A DNA stretch of 64,000 bases from Bdellovibrio sp047344985 (GTDB taxonomy: Bacteria; Bdellovibrionota; Bdellovibrionia; Bdellovibrionales; Bdellovibrionaceae): positions 1,736,001 to 1,800,000 of the forward strand of contig NZ_CP178861.1 of the NCBI RefSeq assembly GCF_047344985.1. The letters are read 5' to 3'. This document shows positions 34,248 to 42,365 of this stretch, piece by piece. Position numbers and translations under genes: made by a program. Below the pieces are notes generated by a model. It saw only the letters and a list, made by a program, of their open reading frames with translations, was not told the origin of the DNA and made no database searches. The first letter of the stretch is position 1. Each line of letters starts with the position of its first letter.

Positions 34248-35221
34248 AGTTTTTTATAATGCTCAATCGTACGAAGAAGTCCTTCTTGTTCAAACTTCAC
34301 TTTCGGAGCCCAACCCAGTTCCTTTTCGGATTTGCTAAAGTTGATCGCATAGCGGAAGTCGTGGCCTTTGCGGTCTTGGACGAAGCTCAAAAGACTTTCT
34401 GGCTTTCCAAGATGTTTCAAAATCAATTTCGCGACATCAAGGTTTTGTCTCTCAGAGTCGCCACCGAGGTTGTAAACTTCGCCAGCCTTGCCGTTGGTGA
34501 AAGCTTTCCAAACACCTTCATTGTGATCGTCAACGTAAATCCAATCGCGGATGTTCATGCCTGTGCCATAAATAGGCAGTGGTTCGTTTGCCATCGCACG
34601 CTTAATCATCAATGGGATGAATTTTTCTTCCACTTGATAAGGGCCGTAGTTGTTCGAGCAGCGAGTGATTACTACAGGGAGCTTGTAAGTTTCAAAGAAC
34701 GCACGACACATCAGATCCGCGCTGGCTTTTGAAGCGCTGTAAGGACTGTTGGGTGCGATCGGAGTGTCTTCAGTAAAGGCAGGGTCATTCATTTGCAAAG
34801 TGCCGTACACTTCGTCGGTACTGACTTGCAGATATTTGAATGATTTGTTCTTTTCAAACAAAGAAAGACTTTCTTTAAGAAGATTCAAAGTTCCAAGAAC
34901 ATTTGTCTCAACAAAGATGTTCGGACTTTCAATAGAGCGATCCACGTGCGATTCTGCCGCGAAATTCAAAACCCCAGAGAAGTTATATTTTTTGAAAAGC
35001 TCATGCATCTTATGAGCGTCGCGAATGTCTTCTTGATAAAATTTCAAATGAGAATGGACATCAAGCTCCGGTTGGATGTTTCCCAAACGTCCGGCATAAG
35101 TTAAAGCATCTACAATCACGAAATCGTATTTTGCTTTCACGTCTTCGCGGCAAGCAATCGTCTTAACGAAATTAGTTCCAATAAATCCGGCACAACCGGT
35201 AAGTAAAACAGTCTGCTTCAT
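34235..35221 (-). CDS. rfbB: dTDP-glucose 4,6-dehydratase
   Basis: Converts dTDP-glucose to dTDP-4-keto-6-deoxyglucose. A short-chain dehydrogenase fold with NAD-binding TGCAGFIGTNF at 8-18, the STDEVYG catalytic block and YSASKA with the Tyr-Lys pair. NAAESHVDRSI and NNYGPYQ are family hallmarks. Its start overlaps the end of rfbA by four bases and its end overlaps the glycosyltransferase gene by 13. Its product is the substrate of the WecE-like aminotransferase at the head of the operon. Confidence 0.94.
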   Translation of the reverse strand: MKQTVLLTGCAGFIGTNFVKTIACREDVKAKYDFVIVDALTYAGRLGNIQPELDVHSHLKFYQEDIRDAHKMHELFKKYNFSGVLNFAAESHVDRSIESPNIFVETNVLGTLNLLKESLSLFEKNKSFKYLQVSTDEVYGTLQMNDPAFTEDTPIAPNSPYSASKASADLMCRAFFETYKLPVVITRCSNNYGPYQVEEKFIPLMIKRAMANEPLPIYGTGMNIRDWIYVDDHNEGVWKAFTNGKAGEVYNLGGDSERQNLDVAKLILKHLGKPESLLSFVQDRKGHDFRYAINFSKSEKELGWAPKVKFEQEGLLRTIEHYKKLWAK

Positions 35222-36105
35222 AGTTCCTCAGAAATAATTTTTTCAAGATAAGAGCGGTAAGAGCACTTCGGAAGTTCGTTCGTGATTTTTTGTAACTGCG
35301 CCAAAGTGATAAACTTCATGCGGTAAGCGACCTCCTCAAGGCAAGCGACTTTCAAGCCCTGGCGTTCTTCAATGGCGCCGATGAACGCGGCTGCATCAAG
35401 CAAAGATCTTGGAGTTCCCGTATCGAGCCAAGCGAGTCCTCGATACATCATCTCAACGCCGAGTTTTCCTTCGTTGTGATAAGATAAAATCAAATCTACG
35501 ATTTCAGTTTCACCACGAGGAGAAGGTTTTAAAGACTTCGCGCGTTTCGCCACGGTCTTATCAAACAAGTAAAGACCTGGAACCGCGAAATTCGATTTTG
35601 GATTTTGTGGCTTTTCTTCGATTGATTTCACTTTTTTAGAGTTCTTATCAAACTCCACAACGCCATAAGCGCGAGGATCCGCAACGTAGTAGGCAAAGAC
35701 ACGGCCATGCAGATCATCTTGCATAGCTTCTTGTGATTTGATCGCCGCGCGGAAGAAATCCAAGTCGCCGTAAAACAAATTATCGCCCAAGATCAAGCAG
35801 ACGTTGTCGTTGCCAATAAAGTCTTCACCCAAAACGAAAGCCTCAGGAAGACCGTTTGGTTTCTCTTGGATTTTATAAGAAAGCTTAATGCCGAACTGAG
35901 AACCATCGCCCAAAAGTTTTTGAAACAAAGGTTGATCGTCGGGAGTCGTGATTAGCAGAATATCTTTGATTCCACCCAGCATCAGGATGCTCAATGGATA
36001 ATAAATCATCGGCTTGTCATACACCGATTGAAGTTGTTTCGTCATAACCCGAGTCATCGGGTAGAGGCGAGAGCCGGCTCCTCCGGCAAGGATAATACCC
36101 TTCAT
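35218..36105 (-). CDS. rfbA: Glucose-1-phosphate thymidylyltransferase
   Basis: Makes dTDP-glucose from dTTP and glucose-1-phosphate. It shows the nucleotide-binding GGAGSRLYPMT at 8-18, the YDKPMIYYPLSILML block, QEKPNGLPEAF, LGDNLFYG with the metal-binding Asp, and EEKPQNPKSNFAVPGLY. At 295 residues it matches RmlA. It lies three bases after wecE and overlaps rfbB by four bases. First enzyme of the pathway encoded by this operon. Confidence 0.94.
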   Translation of the reverse strand: MKGIILAGGAGSRLYPMTRVMTKQLQSVYDKPMIYYPLSILMLGGIKDILLITTPDDQPLFQKLLGDGSQFGIKLSYKIQEKPNGLPEAFVLGEDFIGNDNVCLILGDNLFYGDLDFFRAAIKSQEAMQDDLHGRVFAYYVADPRAYGVVEFDKNSKKVKSIEEKPQNPKSNFAVPGLYLFDKTVAKRAKSLKPSPRGETEIVDLILSYHNEGKLGVEMMYRGLAWLDTGTPRSLLDAAAFIGAIEERQGLKVACLEEVAYRMKFITLAQLQKITNELPKCSYRSYLEKIISEEL

Positions 36106-36108
36106 TGA

Positions 36109-37242
36109 TTACCTCTTAAAGAAAGAATGAATTTTTTCAAGAACCAAAGCCGCGTCTTGGGAGCTTAAATCTGCAAACATCGGAAGACGCAAAAGACGAT
36201 TGGCATGATCGTCCGTGACCTTCAGTGAACCGGAAACGCGACCGTACTTCACACCTGCGGGAGCTGAGTGCAAAGGCACGTAGTGAGTTGTCGATTGAAT
36301 GCCAGCTTCTTTGAGATAACTCCAAAGAGCCGCACGAACTTCTGCGGAATTTAAAAGAAAGTAATAAATATGCGCATTGGCTTTGCAATCAGCAGGCACA
36401 GTCATGCGTTGCAAGTGACCTTGTTTTTCAAGATCAGCAAGGCCCGCATGATATTGATTCCAAATCGCCAAACGTTTTGCCGTGATCGCTTCACCTTCTT
36501 CAAGTTGTGAAAGAAGGAAAGCGGCTGATAGTTCAGAAAGCAAATAAGATGAACCTTTGTCCTGCCATGTGTACTTATCGACTTGGCCGTTCAAAAATTG
36601 CTGGCGATTCGTTCCTTTATCGCGAACGATCTCAGCACGCGCGACCAAGCGAGCGTCATTGATTGTTAAACAACCACCTTCGCCGCAAACGATGTTCTTT
36701 GTTTCATGAAAACTAAAGGCCGCCATATGACCTAGAGTTCCTAAAGCGCGACCTTTGTAAGAAGCAAAGATCCCTTGAGCTGCATCTTCCACAACCCAGA
36801 TGTTGTGTTTGTTGGCGAGGGTCATGATGGCATCCATATCACAACCGACACCGGCATAGTGCACAGGCATGATGACTTTCGTGCGGGGAGTGATAGCTTT
36901 TTCAATCTCCGCAGGATCAATGTTCATCGTTAAAGGATCGATATCGACAAAAACAGGAACGGCACCATAAAGAGCCACCACGTTCGCTGTTGAAGTGAAT
37001 GTGAACGAAGGAAGAATCACTTCGTCGCCTGGTCCGATATCCGCAAGCACCATCGCCATTTCAAGAGCCGACGTGCAGGAAGGAGTGATCACAGTCATTT
37101 TTGTAGGAAGATTTTTATTAAACCACTCCGAACATTTTTTATTAAAAGAACCTTCGCCGCTAAGTTTTTTGTTGGCGATGGCCTGAGAAATATATTTCTC
37201 TTCATTCGAGCTTTTTGGCGGAATATTAAATGGAATTTTCAT
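36109..37242 (-). CDS. wecE: dTDP-4-amino-4,6-dideoxygalactose transaminase
   Basis: A PLP-dependent DegT/DnrJ/EryC1 aminotransferase of 377 residues. It follows E. coli WecE closely along its whole length: IPFNIPP at the start, LTPSC-like TPSCTSALEMA, PSFTFTSTANVV, VPVHYAGVGCDMD-type block, VVEDAAQG, SFHETKN with the PLP lysine, GTNRQQF, QVDKYTWQDKGSSYL and LRLPMF. It would aminate the 4-keto sugar made by RfbB to dTDP-Fuc4N. GAGGGGG precedes the start. It opens the operon wecE-rfbA-rfbB-glycosyltransferase. No acetyltransferase (wecD) is present here, so the sugar may stay unacetylated or be modified elsewhere. Confidence 0.92.
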   Translation of the reverse strand: MKIPFNIPPKSSNEEKYISQAIANKKLSGEGSFNKKCSEWFNKNLPTKMTVITPSCTSALEMAMVLADIGPGDEVILPSFTFTSTANVVALYGAVPVFVDIDPLTMNIDPAEIEKAITPRTKVIMPVHYAGVGCDMDAIMTLANKHNIWVVEDAAQGIFASYKGRALGTLGHMAAFSFHETKNIVCGEGGCLTINDARLVARAEIVRDKGTNRQQFLNGQVDKYTWQDKGSSYLLSELSAAFLLSQLEEGEAITAKRLAIWNQYHAGLADLEKQGHLQRMTVPADCKANAHIYYFLLNSAEVRAALWSYLKEAGIQSTTHYVPLHSAPAGVKYGRVSGSLKVTDDHANRLLRLPMFADLSSQDAALVLEKIHSFFKR

Positions 37243-37283
37243 GCCCCCTCATAGTAGTACAAGGACTACGAGGGAGCAATGGA

Positions 37284-38936
37284 TTAAAAGCCGTCTGTCG
37301 TACCGACTTTACGAGGGCTTTCGTCATCATCAAAAGGAATCACAGCCGCAGCGCCCTGTGGTTTTTTCGTCACGGGAGCTGCCTTTTTAGCGAGCTTCGC
37401 TGGTGTTTGTTTGGCAGTGATTGGCACTACTTTAGGAGGCGTTATAGCAGGGGACTCGCGTTTCGGAGTTGAAGCTTGTTCTGCTCCTAAAATAACCTCA
37501 TTCAGGCCTTGAACCATCTTCTTCATCTGTAAAGCTTGAGCATTGATTTCCTCAGCCGAAGCGGCCACTTCTTCTGAAGACGCTGCATTGGCTTGAGAGC
37601 CTTGATCCAATTGATTCATGGCTTTGCTGATTTGCTGAATACCTGTTGTTTGCTCAGAACTTGCCGCGGAAATTTCGTTGTTCAAATCCGCCACTTTTTT
37701 TACAGAGTTCACGATATTAGAAAGAACTTCCCCCGAACGATCGGCAATAGAAGACCCTTTTTCGACTTTTTCAACACTGTCTTTGATAAGACCGTTGATG
37801 TCTTTTGCGGCTACTGCGGAGCGTTGCGCAAGGGCGCGAACCGCTTCGGCGACAACCGCAAAACCCTTTCCATGTTCGCCAGCACGAGCGGCCTCGACGG
37901 AAGCGTTCAAAGCCAATAAATTTGTTTGAAAGGCGATATCGTCAATCACGCTGATAATTTCTTCGATCTTTTTAGAAGACGTCGAAATATCGTGCATCGA
38001 TTCAATCAGATGTTGAATTTCATTTTGACCTTGTTCAGCCGCATCTTTTGAAGATTGAGAAAGAGCCGCCGCTTGCTTAGCGTTGTCAGAATTCATTTTT
38101 ACCATGGAAGACATTTCTTCTAATGATGCCACGGTTTCTTCAAGGGAAGCCGCAGCTTCTGTTGAAGAGTGAGAAAGAGTTTGCCCCGCGGCGGTCAGTT
38201 GCGTGATCGCTTCAGCAACTTGATTTCCGGATTTAGTGAGACCTGAAGCAATGCCGCTTACGGTGTTTGAAACGCGATAAGCAATCCACATCAAAATACC
38301 GAAAAGCAACGTCGCACAGAAACCAGAAATCAGAAGAAGAAGCTGAGTTTGGAAAGTGCGAACCTCTTGCTGAGTTCGGTTTGCTTCAACGGATCTTGCG
38401 TTGTACAGTTTCATATTCGCAGCAATCGCATTTTGTGTGTCGATCGCGAGCACATGCCATTCTCCGCCATTCATCGCTTTATGAACTTTGGCATCCTCTT
38501 CTGGCGTATTTTTTTCTAAAGAGGCGATCATGGCCTCTGTTAAAGCATAGAATTGTGGTTTGATCTCTTTGGCCCTCGCATAGTTTTTCTGTTCTTCGTC
38601 ATCGAGTGATGTTGATTCATAAAACTCTTGGCCTTTTTTAAATTCATTAAAGGCATCTTTAGCTTTATTGACAAAGTTAGTGCGAGACTTAATGTCTTCT
38701 TTATTAGCAAGCGCCGCCCAGATAAAATATCCCACGCGAGCTCTTTGCATTCCGATTTGTCCAAGACCGTCCATGTTAGGTATCACATCAGTGTAGGCGG
38801 TTGTGAGCATATCACCTAACGTGTTCATTGATTTTAAAGAAACGGTCGTCAGCGTTGTAAAAGCGATGATCGGCAAAATCGCTGAGAACAGTAATTTGCC
38901 TCTCAGACCTTTAAACCAGCTACCAAAAGAATTCAT
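37284..38936 (-). CDS. Methyl-accepting chemotaxis protein
   Basis: A 550-residue transmembrane chemoreceptor. One helix (about 13-33), a periplasmic helical sensor of about 150 residues of four-helix-bundle type, a second helix (about 186-208), and a cytoplasmic coiled-coil with the conserved hairpin tip IDDIAFQTNLLALNASVEAARAGE. There is no clear HAMP domain after the second helix; the signalling domain follows almost directly. The C-terminal 60 residues are Lys/Pro/Ala-rich and lack an NWETF-type methyltransferase tether. The start at 38936 follows GGAGG; the frame is open to 38966. A sigma-28-like promoter lies upstream. Confidence 0.93.
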   Translation of the reverse strand: MNSFGSWFKGLRGKLLFSAILPIIAFTTLTTVSLKSMNTLGDMLTTAYTDVIPNMDGLGQIGMQRARVGYFIWAALANKEDIKSRTNFVNKAKDAFNEFKKGQEFYESTSLDDEEQKNYARAKEIKPQFYALTEAMIASLEKNTPEEDAKVHKAMNGGEWHVLAIDTQNAIAANMKLYNARSVEANRTQQEVRTFQTQLLLLISGFCATLLFGILMWIAYRVSNTVSGIASGLTKSGNQVAEAITQLTAAGQTLSHSSTEAAASLEETVASLEEMSSMVKMNSDNAKQAAALSQSSKDAAEQGQNEIQHLIESMHDISTSSKKIEEIISVIDDIAFQTNLLALNASVEAARAGEHGKGFAVVAEAVRALAQRSAVAAKDINGLIKDSVEKVEKGSSIADRSGEVLSNIVNSVKKVADLNNEISAASSEQTTGIQQISKAMNQLDQGSQANAASSEEVAASAEEINAQALQMKKMVQGLNEVILGAEQASTPKRESPAITPPKVVPITAKQTPAKLAKKAAPVTKKPQGAAAVIPFDDDESPRKVGTTDGF

Positions 38937-38984
38937 GAATCGACTCCTCCAACACCGTATATGCAAGATTAGGGGTGTTCTTAC

Positions 38985-39012
38985 TTGTCGACTTTTTTAT
39001 TACGGCCCTTTA
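38985..39012 (-). promoter_or_regulatory. Candidate flagellar sigma-28 promoter of the MCP gene
   Basis: On the minus strand TAAA (39012-39009), a 16-base spacer and GTCGACAA (38992-38985) agree with the FliA pattern TAAA-N15-GCCGATAA at ten of twelve positions, with one extra spacer base. It sits 48 bases before the start codon. An AT-only ten-pair stem (38993-39002 with 39011-39020) overlaps it. Confidence 0.45.
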
Positions 39013-39105
39013 ATAAAAAACTCTTGTCATCGCGTTTAAAGGTGCGGTGCTTCATTACAAATATTAATCGTTTGAGTTTGTCCGCATCCTATTGATACGA
39101 TTTTT

Positions 39106-39123
39106 CTTAAGTCTAGACTCAAG
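39106..39123. other. Palindrome overlapping the ribosome site of the next gene
   Basis: AGTCTAGACT (39110-39119) is a perfect palindrome, extended by CTT and AAG. It runs into the AAGGAGG of the gene starting at 39135. It could be an operator or block the ribosome site. Confidence 0.35.
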
Positions 39124-39134
39124 GAGGGGTGGTC

Positions 39135-40028
39135 ATGACAAAAACGACAGTAAGTCGTGTTTTTGCCGGCGTCGCATTGGTAGCGACTTTGGGCTTCACA
39201 CACAAGACAGCAATCGAAAATCAGACGCTTTGCGCGGGTTTCTTGCCTGAGAATAATTTGAAAATTCCAGTGGGACTTTTCACTGCGGGCGGAATCACTG
39301 AAAGACAATTCAACGACGTTTTGGATCGTATCGAGAAAATTTACAAAGATGATGTTCAAAGAGCTGGGGATACTTTGAAGATCAACCGTTTGTGGAATGA
39401 TCCAACTGTGAACGCTTCTGCGCAAAGATCAGGCAATACTCAGGTTTTGAATATGTACGGCGGATTGGCTCGTCACCAAGCAACAACCATCGAAGGTTTT
39501 GCCTTGGTTGCTTGTCATGAGTTCGGTCACCACAACGGTGGCGCTCCGAAAATCAGCGGTTGGATGGGTTCATGGGCGACAAACGAAGGTGGTGCGGACT
39601 ATTACGCGACTTTGAAATGCCTTCGCCGTTTCTTTGCTGAAGACGACAACGCGGCGATCTTGAAAGATCTTGATTTGGATCCGGTAGCGAGCTCAGCTTG
39701 TGAAGCGCAATTTCCAAATGAGCAAGATCGTCTTCTTTGCTTGAGAAGTTCTTTGGCGGGTCAATCTGTTGCAAATCTTTTCCAAGCATTGCGTAAAGAG
39801 GCGACAGCTCCTAACTTTGGAACTCCAGACAAACGCGAAGTGTCTCGCATGAATGACCAACATCCAGAGACGCAATGTCGTTTGGATACTTACTTTGCGG
39901 GTATGCTCTGCGTAGCTAAAGAAAGCGAAACTTTGAGCAATACAGATTACAAACAAGGAAGTTGCTACGCGCCACGTGATGCGGCGGGTGCTCGTCCTCG
40001 TTGCTGGTTCTACCCAGGTAGAAACTAA
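39135..40028 (+). CDS. Secreted protein with a HEFGH zinc-protease motif
   Basis: A 297-residue exported protein. The start at 39135 follows AAGGAGGGG; a GTG six bases upstream lies in that site. The hydrophobic leader covers about residues 5-23. HEFGHH (His128, Glu129, His132) is followed by TNEGGADYYA with Glu151, the arrangement of gluzincin metalloproteases. Nine cysteines in the mature part (for example LKCL, SACEAQF, LLCL, TQCRL, MLCV, GSCYA, PRCWF) suggest several disulfides. I cannot name the family. It is monocistronic and followed by a strong terminator. Confidence 0.75.
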   Translation: MTKTTVSRVFAGVALVATLGFTHKTAIENQTLCAGFLPENNLKIPVGLFTAGGITERQFNDVLDRIEKIYKDDVQRAGDTLKINRLWNDPTVNASAQRSGNTQVLNMYGGLARHQATTIEGFALVACHEFGHHNGGAPKISGWMGSWATNEGGADYYATLKCLRRFFAEDDNAAILKDLDLDPVASSACEAQFPNEQDRLLCLRSSLAGQSVANLFQALRKEATAPNFGTPDKREVSRMNDQHPETQCRLDTYFAGMLCVAKESETLSNTDYKQGSCYAPRDAAGARPRCWFYPGRN

Positions 40029-40048
40029 TAAATCTAAATTTAGATTTA
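40029..40048. repeat. Perfect 20-base AT-rich palindrome
   Basis: TAAATCTAAATTTAGATTTA begins at the second base of the stop codon of the preceding gene, just before its terminator hairpin. Confidence 0.6.
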
Positions 40049-40054
40049 ATGAAG

Positions 40055-40083
40055 CCGGAGTTCTAAAGACTCCGGTTTTTTTT
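40055..40083 (+). terminator. Intrinsic terminator after the HEFGH gene
   Basis: CCGGAGT (40055-40061) pairs with ACTCCGG (40069-40075), seven-base loop, then eight T. Confidence 0.88.
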
Positions 40084-40149
40084 ATGTCTGGAATCGTGTG
40101 ATCTCACAAACGACGTTTACTCTTTTCTTTGAGCTGTTATGCTTGGGGA

Positions 40150-40884
40150 ATGTCTAAGAAAAAGATTCTTCCTATTGTTGTGATAGTTGTTCTTTTGATT
40201 CTGGCCTACGCTGTAAAAGCGATTCTTTTTAAAAATAAATTTTCTTATGCCGGAACGGTGGAAGTCACAAAAGTAGATATTCCTGCGCGTGTGCCTTCGG
40301 TGATCAGTTCTTTTCCAGTCAAAGAAGGGCAGGTCGTTGATAAGGGGCAAATGCTTGTGCAACTTGCTTGCGAGGATATCAAGATCGCATACGAACTTGC
40401 CAAGAGCAGTTACGATCGTTCCTACCGTCTGTACCGCGGTGGCAGTATCGCGAAAGAGGCCTTCGATCAGGTGAAAACAAAAAAAGAAGACACCGAGCTT
40501 CGTCGCAATTGGTGTGATATCACGTCGCCTTTAAAAGGCACAGTCCTGACAACTTATTTTGAACCCGGGGAGATGGTGGCTCCAGGAGCGAAGTTGTTAA
40601 CCGTGGGCGATTTGGAAGAAGTGTATGCGTATTTCTATCTGCCTCACGATGAAATATCAAAACTCAAACTTCAGCAAAAAGTGAAAGCGGTGGTTCCGGA
40701 ACTGGATAAAAAAGAATTCTCCGGCGTTGTCTCTTACATCAATCCCGAAGCCGAGTTCACACCCAAGAACGTGCAAACCCGCGATGAACGAACGCGTTTG
40801 GTTTATGCCGTAAAAATTTATTTCGAAAATCCTGAAGGTGTCTTGAAGCCCGGCATGACTTTGGAGTGGCCGGCGGAGGAATAG
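40150..40884 (+). CDS. HlyD-family membrane fusion protein (YbhG-like)
   Basis: A 244-residue periplasmic adaptor with one N-terminal membrane helix (about 7-24). It has a biotinyl-lipoyl-like half motif FPVKEGQVVDKGQMLVQL, a short helical hairpin (YELAKSSYDRSYRLYRGGSIAKEAFDQVKTKK) and the returning CDITSPLKGTVLTTYFEPGEMVAPGAKLLTV. It links an inner-membrane ABC transporter to the outer membrane or periplasm. The start at 40150 is used because the membrane helix begins there; the frame is open to 40129. First gene of a five-gene exporter operon; the next gene starts at the base after its stop. Confidence 0.88.
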   Translation: MSKKKILPIVVIVVLLILAYAVKAILFKNKFSYAGTVEVTKVDIPARVPSVISSFPVKEGQVVDKGQMLVQLACEDIKIAYELAKSSYDRSYRLYRGGSIAKEAFDQVKTKKEDTELRRNWCDITSPLKGTVLTTYFEPGEMVAPGAKLLTVGDLEEVYAYFYLPHDEISKLKLQQKVKAVVPELDKKEFSGVVSYINPEAEFTPKNVQTRDERTRLVYAVKIYFENPEGVLKPGMTLEWPAEE

Positions 40885-41625
40885 ATGTCTGAGATCTCAT
40901 TGAGCGTTCAGGATCTCTCAAAAAAATTAAGACGCACGCAAGCGCTCAAAGGTCTCACCATGCAGTTTGCTCCCCATCAGATTCACGGGATCATTGGGCC
41001 TGAGGGGGCCGGTAAGACGACTTTTTTAAGACATCTGATGGGACTTTTGAAAGCGGATTCCGGGACCATTGTATTTCAAGAAGACGGCAAAGATATTCCT
41101 TTTCAAAATATTCGCGAGTCCGTGGCCTATATGCCGCAAACACAAAGTCTTTATCCGGAACTCAGTATTCACGAGCATTTGGAATTTTTTAGAACTCTTT
41201 ATCAGGTTCCTTCAGATGTTTACATCGAGCGCAGAAAAAAACTTCTGCAAATGGCTCGGCTTGAAGAATTCACGGACCGTCTGGCCTCACAGCTTTCAGG
41301 TGGGATGTATAAGAAACTAGGACTTATTTGTTCTTTGTTGTCGTCACCGAAGGTTTTGCTACTTGATGAACCCACCAATGGCGTTGATCCTTTAAGTCGT
41401 AGGGATTTCTGGGAGCTTCTTTACGATCTTCGCGATCAAGAAGAGATTTTAATTTTAGTGACGACGTCCTACATGGATGAAGCATTGAAATGTCAGCAAG
41501 TGCATTTGCTGTTCGACGGGCAGACCTTGCTGGAAGGGCCTCCTCAGGAGATTTTAAAAGAACAGAAATGCAAAACATTTGATGACGTGTTTTTGCAATA
41601 CGATTCTTCCTTGGAGTCCACATGA
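40885..41625 (+). CDS. ABC transporter ATP-binding protein (first YbhF half)
   Basis: A 246-residue nucleotide-binding subunit. Walker A is GPEGAGKTT, the Q loop is YMPQTQSLYPELS, the signature is LSGGMYKKL, Walker B is VLLLDEPTNGVD and the switch residue position reads TTSYMDEA, where the usual His is Ser. That change suggests a weak or regulatory ATPase site, as in one half of heterodimeric pairs. It overlaps the second ATPase gene by four bases. In E. coli YbhF the two halves are one fused protein; here they are separate. Confidence 0.9.
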   Translation: MSEISLSVQDLSKKLRRTQALKGLTMQFAPHQIHGIIGPEGAGKTTFLRHLMGLLKADSGTIVFQEDGKDIPFQNIRESVAYMPQTQSLYPELSIHEHLEFFRTLYQVPSDVYIERRKKLLQMARLEEFTDRLASQLSGGMYKKLGLICSLLSSPKVLLLDEPTNGVDPLSRRDFWELLYDLRDQEEILILVTTSYMDEALKCQQVHLLFDGQTLLEGPPQEILKEQKCKTFDDVFLQYDSSLEST

Positions 41626-42365
41626 AAGTCGTGGATGTTAAAGAATTATCAGTGAAGTTTGGCGACTACTATGCTGTGAACAATATTTCCTTCAGCGTAG
41701 AAAAAGGCGAGATTTTTGGATTTTTAGGAGCCAATGGAGCGGGGAAGACCACGACCATCCGGGTGCTGTGCGGGCTCTTATTGCCGTCACATGGAACGGC
41801 CCGAATTTGCGATATTGACGTTTTGTCGGACGCCTTCGCCGTGAAACAAAAAGTCGGTTATATGTCGCAAAAGTTCACTTTGTATGACGATTTAACCGTG
41901 AAAGAAAACCTGGCATTCACAGCCTCTTTAAGAAAAATCGACGATAAGAAATTCAAAGAACAAAAAGAAAAATTATTACAATTCATTCGCTTTAAAGAAT
42001 CCGAAGATGTTTTAGTGCGCGATATTCCCGGTGGAGTCAAACAACAAGTCAGTCTTGTGGCTTCGGTTCTGCATGATCCTGAATTGGTTTTTCTTGATGA
42101 ACCGACCGCAGGTGTGAGCCCTGCTTATCGAAAAAGATTTTGGGATTTGATTCAGGAACTTGCCGATGAAGGGAAAACCGTTTTTGTTACGACTCACTAT
42201 ATGGATGAAGCCGAACATTGTGAGCGCATTGCGCTTCTTCGTTCTGGTGAGTTGATTGCGTTGGATTCTCCACTCAACTTAAAGAAAAACAGTTTTCCGG
42301 ATAAAGATCCTGAAGATGTGACCTTGGAAGATGTTTTTATATATCAGGTGGAGGGGAAAGAATGA
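41622..42365 (+). CDS. ABC transporter ATP-binding protein (second YbhF half)
   Basis: A 247-residue nucleotide-binding subunit with Walker A GANGAGKTT, Q loop YMSQKFTLYDDLT, Walker B LVFLDEPTAGVSP and switch His in TTHYMDEAEHCE. The signature reads IPGGVKQQ in place of LSGGxxQ. It therefore complements the first half, which lacks the switch His: together they would form one full site and one weak site. Overlaps of four bases on both sides show a translationally coupled operon. Confidence 0.9.
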   Translation: MKVVDVKELSVKFGDYYAVNNISFSVEKGEIFGFLGANGAGKTTTIRVLCGLLLPSHGTARICDIDVLSDAFAVKQKVGYMSQKFTLYDDLTVKENLAFTASLRKIDDKKFKEQKEKLLQFIRFKESEDVLVRDIPGGVKQQVSLVASVLHDPELVFLDEPTAGVSPAYRKRFWDLIQELADEGKTVFVTTHYMDEAEHCERIALLRSGELIALDSPLNLKKNSFPDKDPEDVTLEDVFIYQVEGKE

